This document shows, one piece after another, positions 12,061-23,700 of a stretch of DNA of 64,000 nucleotides. Position numbers and translations under genes: made by a program. Within the stretch, counting starts at the first letter, position 1. Every line of letters starts with the position of its first letter. This stretch comes from Pempheris klunzingeri (lineage: Eukaryota; Chordata; Actinopteri; Acropomatiformes; Pempheridae). Where the stretch lies: assembly GCF_042242105.1 (NCBI RefSeq), contig NC_092012.1, forward strand, positions 9,243,470 through 9,307,469, given 5' to 3'. Below the pieces are notes generated by a model. That model was given only the letters and a program-made list of their open reading frames with translations, was not told the origin of the DNA and searched no databases.

Positions 12061-13829
12061 GATGTGGAACTGATGTCAGAAGAGGAAGTAAATGAAGATT
12101 AGTAAATCTTGAATAAAAAAAGAAGACAGTGTGATTTTGTCAGAAAACAGAACTTGTGACAAATATGGGGAGGTGAGAATTCAACTATCAAGAGTTTTTA
12201 TTTTACCGTTAAGATGCTAACAGAGGTCTGGCTTGTGAAAGTTACCACTTAAATGATGTTAACTTTCCCTCACACGCACCATCATTCAGTGTAGTCGACA
12301 ACAACTCAAACAGTAAACACCTCTTATTAAACCCTTTTTGTTCCTTTACTGGATGTTCACTCCTTTCATTCATTGACAGCAACAACCTGGTGGCTTTGTT
12401 ACCGTCAAAAGCATAAAGACATTAAATCCTGACTAGAAAGAAGGGGAAACGACAACCGTCTATTCTATACTGTGTCACATTAAACATGAGAAGAAGTGGA
12501 AGAATATTACTTCCTCTTTGACTATAACTTACCCTGCAGTGAGGAAACAATATAAATGATAGTGTGTGTAGTACACCTAAAAACGGAAGGTATGAATGAA
12601 CAGTTCTTCACAAACTGTAAGTTTCGTCAGTTTGTTTATGTCACGGTGATATCACTACTGGTTTTTGATTTGTTTAACTGCTTTTACTTTTACTAGCCTG
12701 CATCACATTGATCCGCTTTTTCACCACATCCAACATCTAAAAATGTGGTATTCTGTTTACAATGTGCTCTACTTTATGTCATTGGGTATTGTACCAGAGT
12801 TGAGTGGCCATCACTGTATGTGAGCAGACGTATGCACTCGCTCACTTTTATGTGCAAATATCTCCTTGGGATGGCACCTCCAAGTAAGGGGATCTTGTTT
12901 GGAAGACAAATTTAAAGGTGCCCCGTGGTGGTTTCTTAAACACAAATGTATGCGTACATTCATCATTTCTCACGAAAATACACGGTATGCATCCATGAGG
13001 TCTAACAAACATGTCAAGCGCATCTCCTTCCATGTAAGATGATGTGAAATTGTGCATAATTTACATCCATCACTTTGTTGACGATCACCAGCAGCGGGAC
13101 ACTGAAGGCGGGATGTGAATTATGCTGCCCGCAGGCCTGCATGCGTGCTCACGACAAAACGGGGACCACATTTGTAAAAACAGAGGTCAAACACTCCACA
13201 GCAGACCTGTAGATACTCTGCCTCTCACCCCAGGAACAATGCACGGCAGGACTGAAAACAGCTGGTCTTTCTCTATCCAAAGGCAACAAAATCTGCCCAC
13301 CTGCTCCTCTATAACTTACCAGCAAACATTTGTTTAATGTGCACAAACATTTAAATGTGAAAATAGCAATTTGTGGGGTTTTTTTCCAAGGCTGGATTAA
13401 TTTTTGGCTGAAGTCAGTAACTTCCTGGGGTCTCGTCAGTGTGGGTTTGCCAAGAAACCAGCAGAGACTCCAGTCTTTGTGTCAAGCCAACTGTGTTCTG
13501 GCAGTGGCTTCACATTTAATAGACAGACTGAGAGTGATTCTGCCTGTTTCCCGAAATGTCAAACTATTCCTTTAAAAGAATGTCGTTCAGTCTCATTTCC
13601 AGAGTGTGACAGTTGTCTTAGCTGTTTGAGTTGTTTGTATTGTTTTGTCATACCGATACTTTTATGCTGCCATCTTGAGAAAGTTATTTTAATCAGGTTA
13701 AATAAAGGAAAAGATTAGATGTTTGTGTTAGAGTCATCTACATGCAAACATGTATGCTTACTGTTTACTGTTGCTCCTGTTACTTCACTCTTTCAATACT
13801 GGGATGAGTTGTGTTACTAAATTTATACA

Positions 13830-13870
<41 letters not shown>

Positions 13871-14653
13871 GCTATTTCCAGCTTTCCCTGTTGAGCCAGT
13901 AATGTCCATCTAAATCTGTAGTCGCCGAGGTGGATTGAGTTACACGAGAGGCACACGCCACTGTCGCAAAATTTCAGGTCTACCAATGTAACCCGCAGTG
14001 TGCCAGAGCTGAGGCACATGTCCAGACCACGTTTCCAACACTTCAAAAGTTGGCGCAAGTTGACAATCCGAATTCAACCAGGTACTGTGACAATTCTGCA
14101 TGATGTGTGTGTGTGTGTGTCTGACTGCTAAAAAAGCATCAATGTAGTAGCTGGAGGTGCTGTACAAGTCTGCAACACAGTGTTTAACACACTATTCTAC
14201 TTATCAGATGAAGGTTGTGGTGTTTGAAACTGAAATCTATAGTTTTTAGACTTTCTTAAATGCCTTTTGAAATGTTTTTTTCTTAATATAGTTTTAGGAA
14301 CAACTCATATTGAATTCAAAAGACTTCCATATATTTTACAGAAATGTTACATTCTTTGTTCAACATGAATAAAACACATATTAAAAGTGAACTATCTTCC
14401 TATTTTATGCATTTTACTTATTATTATGGTGGCCCCTTTGGAGTTGTGTCAATATGTTTGAATTTATACATTTCCAGATAGCTGTGCATGCATACTGTGC
14501 TCAACAATAGTAAACTATCCAATGCTCTATCAAAGTGAACCACTACTGAGTGAGGTTGATATGTTGCAGTTTAAGGAACTGACTTTTAATGTACTTCTTC
14601 TACCCTCCCACACTTTCCCTGTCCTGCATTGTCTGTGTGTGTGTGTGTTTCAG
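12061..14653. other. Intergenic spacer between the IL-1 family gene and the oxidoreductase
   Basis: These genes are head-to-head, so both promoters should lie here. I find no convincing exon. It holds a right-half family A fragment (ending near 13577 with 'aatgtcaaactattccttta'), a CA array at 13832-13868, and a short GT run at 14104-14120. Open frames across 12848-13057 and 13404-13718 have no recognisable protein. Confidence 0.5.
13832..13868. repeat. (CA)n microsatellite
   Basis: An uninterrupted CA dinucleotide array of about 18 units in the intergenic spacer. Confidence 0.95.
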
Positions 14654-16422
14654 ATGGTGATACTGGATGTGTTAATAATAGGGGGTGGCCCTCATGCCTT
14701 GACCCTGGCTAGCTTGTTGTCCAACCCTGACCCAAACTCAGACCCTAGACATAACTTACCCCCCTCCCCCTCCTGCTCTGACCCCCCGAGGCCTGACCCA
14801 AACCCAGAAATGGCCATCAACAAACGCTGCAGTGGCAAGAAGAAGAGGAGATCAACAGCCGGTACAGTAGGCTTGACTTGACATGATAGATTTGGATTAT
14901 GAGATAATGACTCCCTGCTATGAGTTATAATTCTGAGCTGACAGAAAACTCTTTTCACGATCAATCATTTAAGTCATATTTTAAGCAACATCAGTAAGGG
15001 TAATGTAATATCACATACTGTTAAAAACAAGCGTGGGAAGGAAACAAGTACTTTCAAAGCCTGATTTGTAACCAGACTTAGTTCCTTGAACACGTCACTC
15101 TTTCCACCACTTGAAAGAGTGACGTGTGCTTTACTAAATTGTGAGGATTTGCTGCTCTTCTTTGTCTTATTCAATAGTAGAATGAAGATTTTTGGGTTTT
15201 GGACTGTTGGTCATACAAAACGAGCAACTTGAACACGCTAACTTCGGATCTGGGAAATTGTGACGGACATTTTTCAGTGTTCTGTGCTGTTGTATTGGCC
15301 AAACTATTAATCAGTTCACTGAGAAAGTAATTGGCAGATCATCTCATAATCTTGATTCAGTTTTAACAACAATTTTAAGTCAGTAAATCTTCAAGTATTA
15401 TCTCATTTTTTGATGTAGTGTGTCATCATATTTTATTCATATTAGTTTTGTCACAATTTTGACGTAAAATGTAATCAAAACGTCCTTTTGGCCTATCAGG
15501 TAACTTCAATAATTAACTTGTCAAGAAAATTATGATTTAGCAAGACTTTCTCATTATTTGGACTTTTATCTTGGTAGCTCAGAATATCTTTATTAGTTCA
15601 TCACAATTCTGACTCAGTCTTGATCATCATTTTGACTCACTAACTCGTGATTGTGGTTACGCATCAGAAACTTTTGACTAATTGGATCTTGCTGTTGACT
15701 TTTGGCCCCATGGTTCAGTTCACATGTGGTTTGTGATCAGCCTCTGCAGGCCTGACACTAGAGGAGCAACTAGCAAAGTCAACGGTATCAGAGAGGGTCA
15801 TTCGCCCCCCGCTGAGTCTCCGAGTGGTAGATTCCTATGGAGAGTGGGCCACTCTGTGGGAGAGCCAGTTCACAGCTCTGAACATCCCTCACTTGCGCTC
15901 ACACACTCTGGTGCACACAGATCCTCTCAATAAGGTAAAAACACAAACAAGCTGCCCCTGAGGCAGAGACAAGGAGGGCACTTCAACAGTATGAATGTAA
16001 AGAGACACATGTGTATGTTTCCCTTGACAGAAAGCACTGCAGGAGTTTGTTTTAAAGTCTGATCGTTCAGCGGAGCTTCACAGTCTTCCAGACCAGGTTT
16101 ATATTCTGGACGAAAATGCATTTTTCAACGACATGAGACTCGGCAAGAAGGAGAGGAGGCGTCTAAACATCAGCTCTACCCTCAAGAAGAGTTTATCCTT
16201 CAGTTTGCCAGGAACCAAACTAAGCGTGGATTTCTTTAAATATCAGGTTGGGACACACAGTATGTTTGTTTGTAAATGTGTGTGTGTTCAGCATAGTATG
16301 TCTAATATTACATCCATGTTTACCATGTCACTCTACACTTAAAGGCAACCAATGACTTTAAAAACACTCTCAACTTATTTGTAGTATAGATCTTAATTTG
16401 AATGAATTACTGCTCTCTCTCT

Positions 16423-16456
<34 letters not shown>

Positions 16457-18765
16457 GCATTCATGCCTTTTACTATATTACTGAATAACTTCCTAAAAAA
16501 ATGCAGCAATAACATCTGCTGTGGTTTAAATGATGCTTTATGCTTGTTTGGAGTCATTTCTTACATGGAAAAATATTATGTTATTATTATCCTCTAAGCA
16601 GCTTGAGCACGTTCATCAGAGAATAGCTCTTTCCTGAGTTGTTGAGTTGATTAATCTGAACATTCAGGTGGAGAGATACAACTTGGACAAAGTGCTGATG
16701 AAGGGAACAGTGGAGCACATCACCCCTGTGACTGAAGATGAGGCAGAGGTGGAAGAAGCGGGTGAGCGGGTAAAGGAGCGGGAAGCAGAGCGAGAGGCCA
16801 TGAGAATCGCTGACAGAAGGGGAGATGGGGCCAGGAAGAGAGTGAGATATTTTCAAGTCCAACTTCAAGAAGGCGTCATCCTCAAGGCCCGCAGGGTCGT
16901 TATGGCAACAGGTCCAACCCGTGCCCAGATGGCAAACATCCCCTCATGGGTGGAAAGCATTGGAGAGAACTACCCAGAGGAGCGTTTGCAGCACACTGTG
17001 CACCTCATGCACCACCTGCCAGCTGCTCGGCAAAAACCTGGAGACGCTGATTGTCGGGGGCAGAAAGAGACTTTTCCTGCTCGAGGTGAGTCAGAGTTCC
17101 TCTGAGGATCATGTGACATCACAATAATACAGAAAAGCTTTGCAGGGAAACTATGTTTGAGCACTTGTCCAACGGGAGAAGGAAAATTTATATTTCTAGA
17201 GTGAGAAGAATCAAAATCACATTTACTGCCAAGCAAGATTTGGCATTAGAAGAAATGTGACTTGGTATTTTGGTTCACATAAAACATCCATATGAAATAT
17301 AAAATAGAGATAAAAATTTAAAAAAATGTAAATCTGTAATATATCTTTATTTATAAAAAATAAAACTCACAAGCCTTATTTCTTAAAATTGAATTCCCTT
17401 TTCCTAGTGTTTTTATGCACATTTATTCAATAATAATAATTATTCATGTTTCTTCGGTGGACGCTTTACACCTCAGCACTCTCCTTTACAAGTACTCTGT
17501 GCCCGTGTGTGTCTAGAATTGTGTGTAGTGTGTGAGGCAGGGCAGAGAGTAATGGTAGTTGGTGGAGGTCTGACCAGCGCTCATGTCGTCTCAATTGCCC
17601 TGCAGCAAGGTGCCAGCCATGTGACGTGGGTCATGAGGAAGCACCTCCAGGTCTTGAAACAGTGTGAAACTGCATGTTAGACCATCCATAAAGATTTACT
17701 GTAGATACACCTCTCTGCCTCCAACACCCATGTCAGGCTTCGCCGTTTCCTCTCCAGTTGAAACAGTTCGACGTGGGCGACGTGGAGAGCCTGGTGGGGC
17801 GCTACTCCCACGTGGAGCACGGCATCAAGATGGACAGCCAAGCATACCTGCGACAGTTCTATAATGAACGGAGCCTCCACAAACGGTTGGCTATGATTCA
17901 CCAGGCAAGGAAAGGAGGGGCTGTCACCCCAGAGGCCTACATCCACCTACAGCCATTCATCCTGAACGGACGGGTGGACGTGAAGACATACTGTCAGGTA
18001 CGCATGGAGGGGGGGGGGGTGACATAGTCTCATGACAGCTGATGTAATGTGAGGTATTATGTGGAAAGTTTTCGCCTGAATCTCATTCAAATGTCCAGGT
18101 GAGTGAGACCAGATGGTGCTACAGGAGCCAGGCCTGGAGTGTCTCCCTCAGCAATGGGGGCTGCTGGACTGGAGACATGATCTGGCTCGCCACCGGCTGC
18201 AAACTTGATGCCAGACAGGACCCGTTGCTTTCTGAGGTGATGAAGGAGTTCCCCATTCAGGTGAGTTGGACATACATACATATGTTTTAGGCTATTTAGA
18301 GGTGTGGACGGGCGCACGAAAGTTAAGCTTTGCTTGGTCTAGAAGGAGGTTTAAAAAGTGCACTGTTTTCTGGATGGAACCTGAAAAGGTAATACTAATA
18401 AAACATGTCCCCCTATGAAGGTGATAGATGGTTGGCCGTGTATATCTGAGAGCTTAGAGTGGACGGAGGAGTGCCCGCTCTACCTTATGGGGCAGTACGC
18501 TGCTCTTCAGGTACGTCTCTTCTATATGGTGTTTTGTTCTGAACAGTTATTTTACAGACTATGTGTCCCATTATGTTTTTTCCCTCCCACACAGGTTGGA
18601 CCTCATGCAGTAAACCTGGCTGGCGGACAGGCTGCCAGCATGCGGATCGCAAAGGACATCATGCAGCGCCAGCAACAGGACAATGAAGAGGCGTCTGAAC
18701 TGAACGGGGAGAGATGTAAAACTGAAGAATATATCCAGCAGATGCGAGGCCTTTTATGGCTTTAA
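14654..18765 (+). CDS. FAD/NAD(P)-dependent oxidoreductase, monooxygenase-like
   Basis: Nine exons join in phase: 14654-14861, 15750-15934, 16031-16246, 16668-17085, 17541-17650, 17758-17997, 18099-18260, 18421-18510 and 18595-18765 (TAA), giving 599 residues. An N-terminal FAD Rossmann motif VLIIGGGPHA (residues 6-15), a second dinucleotide fold VVGGGLTSAH (348-357) and two ATG flavoprotein motifs (283-285, 490-492) fit the FMO/N-hydroxylating monooxygenase superfamily (SidA/IucD/CzcO-like). Residues about 95-125 (WESQF, IPHLRS) resemble a block in microbial members. Residues about 224-260 are a charged low-complexity insert. No signal peptide or membrane helix is visible. The ATG directly follows an acceptor (TTTCAG), so an upstream noncoding exon is likely. 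A possible polyadenylation signal AATAAA lies near 18851. The substrate is unknown, and I do not recognise a symbol. Confidence 0.85.
16412..16453. repeat. (CT)n microsatellite
   Basis: A CT array with one interruption (CTAG near 16421), in intron 3 of the oxidoreductase gene. Confidence 0.95.
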
Positions 18766-19600
18766 CTTAACTGTTTAGCCTGAGTAGCTCACACACACCT
18801 GTGAGCGGTCATCTATTCTTAATGATGGTGGACCTACTTGACCATAATCAAATAAATGCTGTGAAACCGACTTTTTTGGATAACTCTAACTTTACAGAAA
18901 GTGTTACAGTACTTTTACTGATACTTTGTACTGCTTTGCACTTCTACTCCACTACATCTTAGAGGGAATTATTATAATCTTTACTTCACTATATTTGTCT
19001 TGCAGCTTTAGTTACTTTACAGATTAAACTACTTTCACACAAAAAACCCACACAAATCATCAATTTTACAATCCAGCAGTATATAAAGTAGTTCAAATGT
19101 TTTCTACCTCCAACAGCTTCACACTAAAATACTGTTTCATGTTATGTATCACTGATAATAGTGACTGAAATATTCCAATGATATGATATGATATAAAGTA
19201 CTTTCACTTTAGTACTTTCTATACATTTTGTTGTTAATTATTTTACAAAAGTGAAACTGTGTAGTATAGAATTAGTGTATAGTATTTTTTACATTGTTAA
19301 GCAGGTCATTTCACTCTCTGACGTGTACATTACTGACTGGTATCAATGGATTTGCCCTGTGGGAGAGGTGGGGTCACTCTTAGGACACATTTAGATCATC
19401 GATTAGTTTGTTTTTGGTAAAAAAAAAAAAAAAAAAGTACCAACTTTTAGTGATGCTCGGTTGTCTCCAGTCACTCAACCTTCCCTTCACGCTGTGGGAA
19501 TACCTTTAGCCACGCCCCCTGGCAGACTTCCGGATTCTAATCTTACCTGAGGAGGTGAACGAGCCTGCGCACACAACAACAAAGTAGCACTCGTTCAAAT
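18766..19600. other. Oxidoreductase 3' end and spacer upstream of pir
   Basis: AATAAA near 18851 probably ends the upstream gene. The remainder is AT-rich with an A run at 19420-19437. At about 19511-19530, CACGCCCCCT and ACTTCCGG resemble KLF/SP1 and ETS sites, about 90-150 bases before the inferred first pir exon end. I see no gene. Confidence 0.4.
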
Positions 19601-19667
19601 GTCGCCATCAAAGCAGTAAAAAGAACCAAAACAGTGTCAGGACGTGTTGTCTTATACTTTCAAGTAG
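19600..19667 (+). other. pir: Probable noncoding first exon of pir
   Basis: A good donor (AAGTAG/GTGAGTG at 19668) follows a promoter-like stretch with GC-box and ETS-type words. The coding exon at 20729 begins after an acceptor and carries 26 untranslated bases before the ATG, which demands an upstream 5' exon. The 5' limit is a guess. Confidence 0.4.
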
Positions 19668-20077
19668 GTGAGTGTATTTTACAAAGTAGCTGAATGTTGC
19701 CAGTCATGTTAAGAAATGATTAAATCGTGTTCGTATCAGGTGACCTCCAGTTGAAATAAGTGAGGCGCTAGGCTTCCATTACGCACAATGGAAATCTGAA
19801 TAACCAGGCACTACTGTTTATGTGGTGAGCAGCAGGGACTCAATTATTAACTACAACATGAACTACAACAGGAAGCAGCACACGACTTGCAACAGATCTG
19901 AGATCAGAAGGTGCTTCAACGAGGTGCCTTTACGCTTCTGTGCCAAAACATGAATCCATCATTTCAAAACGATGAAGCATCCAGGACACAGATTGCGTAA
20001 CGACGTTATAAGGAAAGTGTCTCTGAAAGTGAATACAGCCACGGTTGTTAGATGCAGAGCCGTCAGCAGCGCTCGGA

Positions 20078-20112
20078 TCAGCTGATCCGATCAGCTGACT
20101 GATCAGCTGATA
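20078..20112. promoter_or_regulatory. Cluster of CAGCTG E-box palindromes in pir intron 1
   Basis: Three copies of ATCAGCTGAT lie within about 35 bases, the first inside a perfect 16-base palindrome CGGATCAGCTGATCCG. CAGCTG is a class A bHLH E-box core. It lies about 420 bases downstream of the inferred first exon. Regulatory use is inference. Confidence 0.35.
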
Positions 20113-20754
20113 AACTCGCAGCTGCTGGCTGGTTGGTGTGTTTTCATCTGAGACCAGCAGCGAACCTCCACTTTACGAAGAAGAGTGTTTTGAAAGCGGG
20201 GAAACCCCTGTGACTGCGTGACCATTTCCTGCCATTTCGCCATGTCATGGTACTTCAGTATATCTTCAGTATTTTTGGAATATACCAGGTTTCTCCTCCT
20301 CACTTCTCCTGTCTGTGTGCCCTTTAGCCTGATTTTTGCAGCCAAGTAACTAATACAGCAACAAAAATAACAGTTTTAGATTGTAAAATTTTACTTTGGC
20401 ATGGCGAGCTTCGCTTGGAAGTCAAGACTAAGACTGTAACAGGGATAAATAGCTGAATAATTATGTTTAAAATGACTATTTATGGATCACCGTTACCCTG
20501 TATTAATTCTGCATTATCAAAACATATGACATGACAGTTCCTCTAGAGTTTCATTTCATTGTCAAACAAATTGTTTGTTTGTTTTTTATCTCAAAGAAGA
20601 GCTTCTACACAGGAAATAACATAGATGTGTTGCCTAAAAACAAACCATTTTACTGTGTCCATAAATGCTCTTTTTAGTCATAGTGTCCTTGCTTAATGAG
20701 CATTAATGTACCTTTTCTGTTTTTGTAGTGACGAGCGAATCCTTTCCCAGCATC

Positions 20755-23700
20755 ATGAACGTGAGGAGAGTGGAAAGGACGGTTTTGAGTGTGGAACAGG
20801 TGGAGGGAGTCGGTGCTAGAGTCCGCAGGAGCATCGGGAGAAAGGAGGTAAGTCCCCCAACATGTTCAGCTGTTGAAAACTTAAGAACAATCACTGTAAT
20901 TCTTTTTTTTTTCTGTACATGTTTCCAGCTGAGAAACCTGGATCCTTTCCTGATGCTGGATGAGTTTCGAGTGAGCAAGCCGTCAGGTTTTCCAGACCAT
21001 CCTCACAGAGGATTTGAGACGGTGAGTATTTGACCATGTTAGATAGTTATGATTAAGATAAGATGGGAGAAAGTTGTAGCCCGTTCACCGTTTGCAAACC
21101 AGTCGTTAAATCAGTTGTTGCATAAAAATCTTTTGTCCTTAGATGAAGTTACACAGTGCTTTTCACTGCTATTCATCTCAACACAAATAGAGTGCACAGT
21201 GATGCAGAGTACAGATCACGATAAACCACATCATCATTATTAGTTTGTAAAAGCACAAAATACCACAGATATGACAGCAGTTTACAAGAGAAATAAAAAT
21301 GTCCTTAAATACAAAATATGTAATTACAGCTTAAACAGCTCGTCTACCAATCATTTAGCCCACTGGTAGAAAAACAATCTGCAACTATTTTGATAATCAA
21401 TTTAATATTTGGTTTAAGCAGAGAGGGTGTTGTATGCTGTACAGATTGTAAAGCCTTACTTAGACAAGTATGTGATTTGTGATATTGGGCTTTATGATAT
21501 GAATAAAACAAAAGTGGCTTAAGCAAAAATACCAAACATTTACCACTTTCAGCCTCATAACTGAGAGAATTTGCTGCTATTTTTTGTCTCATGTGATGAA
21601 AAACTAAATATATTTGGTTTGATGACATCCCCTTGGTCTTGTGATGAGTATTTTTCCCTACTTTATGACACTTGCAGTGAGTGGAAATGATCTTCCCCCA
21701 AATATCTCAAAACAGTATTGAACTGATACAACTCCTTTAACCAAATAACTAAACATAACTAAGCATTACAACAGAGGCACAGGTATTACTGGGGGAGGAG
21801 CAGGTTCCTACTTTGATCAGTAGATGGCGACAGCAGGACAGTGTCCATGAGGTGAGCTACAGTACTGCTCTGCCTTTGTCAGTGATGATATAAGTTTATA
21901 GATTTCAAACCAAACAGACAACTACTGTTGGTTTTAAGCTCAGCTTTAGCCTAGAAAGCTTTGAGTTAAGAATTTGATGATGACAACTCACAGAAAAATT
22001 CCCCAATTTTGAAAGAGAGAAACTGCCCCGGAGTCTGGTGTGTTTTTGTGGGACCGTCCTTGGTTTTGTGGTTTTCTTGTTCTTCCTGAAATTTGAAATG
22101 TCACCATTGCGTCACCATCAGAGTCCTTTACCGCTATTACTGACACGCTAACACGTTGGCCGTCACAGTTTATTGAACACTGACAGGACAAATACACACA
22201 CAGAACTAAAAAATGTGAAAAGTTTTTATGGATTTTTCCCCATGAACAAACACACACTCTCATCTCATACAATGAAGGTCTACTTTTGAATTCCTTTATA
22301 CAGCAATAGTGTACAAGTACACTACAATGGAGCCTTATATTACTGCCATTAGAGTAGTGTTGAAAATGAGTAATCATCCATTTAAATATTTTTTTGAATA
22401 CATCAAATGTGAGATAACACCTTCTAAATCTGAGAATATTTTTATTTCTTGTAATTTTAACAATTTGGGGTTTTTTTTAGACTGAAATTAAACAATTTTA
22501 AGACATCATCTTGGGTGATGCATATTTGCCATCAGTGTGTACATTTACAGACTTAATGGTGAATTTATAAAATGAAAAAAATATCATATACATGAAGTTT
22601 CAATATTCATAATGTTTAAAAGTTGGTTGTAATTGATTTCTTAGGATCCCCCCTTTTTTTTTTACTGACAATGAATCTAATGACTGTGTGTCATGTGAAA
22701 GATTTCGCTTGTCGTGACAAACCCGCATAGAAATATCACCCAAATTTGCAGACCGGGCATTTTAGCACCTTTCAGCTCATTGTTTTGGTTTTTACAGCCA
22801 TTACCATTCAGTCTCTCATTAACTTCATTTCCAGCAGCAGCAAACAGCTGTTTTCAGAAAATAAATGCCCTGATAAACCTACTCTATGCAACTGTGGTGA
22901 ACATGATGGAGCTTTTAGCAGTGAAAGGGTCAGATATTTCCCTCAGGAGTTGCTGGAGAGCAAAAACAGAGTTGAAAGGAGAGTGAATTGCAGAGTTACA
23001 TTTGATAATGTTGCTCCATGTCTGCTCTAAAACGTTAACCCACCATAATGACTTTATTAGGTGTTAATATGTAAGTGTTCTTTTTACAGCTTGTTTCCCT
23101 GTGCTGATGTGGCCAAATCAATCAATGCTGCTTATAGCCTATTAATGGAAAATTACATTTGATTTGGTTTGGAAAGTGAATTACTGAATAGTTGCCCCTG
23201 TCATTTAAACAGTAAGGGATGTATGTACTACTTACTCAGTTTTTCATCGTATTCCATCTTTAGAAAAGGGCCCTTTGGTTTTGCCTGAGCTTCACTTGTT
23301 TATGCTGTATGAGTGGGAGTACGTCTGATTGAATCACTTTTTATTTCAGGCCCAAAGCCTTTGGAATGGAAAATCTCTTATTCTTTGCTCTTATTCTTGC
23401 TCCCGCTCTGTGAATCTCTCTGTGAACCACCTAGTTTGATGAGCTTGTTTTTGGAAATGGCTTGTAAAATGTATCACTGTTTGACCTCAGTGCTGTTTAT
23501 TAAAATCTGTCACATATTTTTAAAATTATGGCTTAACTGTGCGCTGTGGTATCAGTAGCAATACTACTACCGCATTGATGAATGAATGGAACTTGGCAGG
23601 TTAGACTTGTATCTTTAAAATCAAACTTAAAAGACCCAGATAGTGTCCTTAGATTGCCAGACGTTCCTGCAAGTGTATTTTATTTGGCAGATTCAACTTA

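Noticed and set aside
14522-14653. Upstream in-frame extension of the oxidoreductase start
   Set aside because: A pyrimidine-rich acceptor (TTTCAG) directly precedes the ATG at 14654, so the upstream bases are intron or 5' region.
16921-17127. Alternative frame across the end of oxidoreductase exon 4 (KNLETLIVGGRKRLFLLE)
   Set aside because: It resembles a dinucleotide motif, but phase forces the other frame, which splices cleanly to the VVGGGLTSAH exon at 17541.
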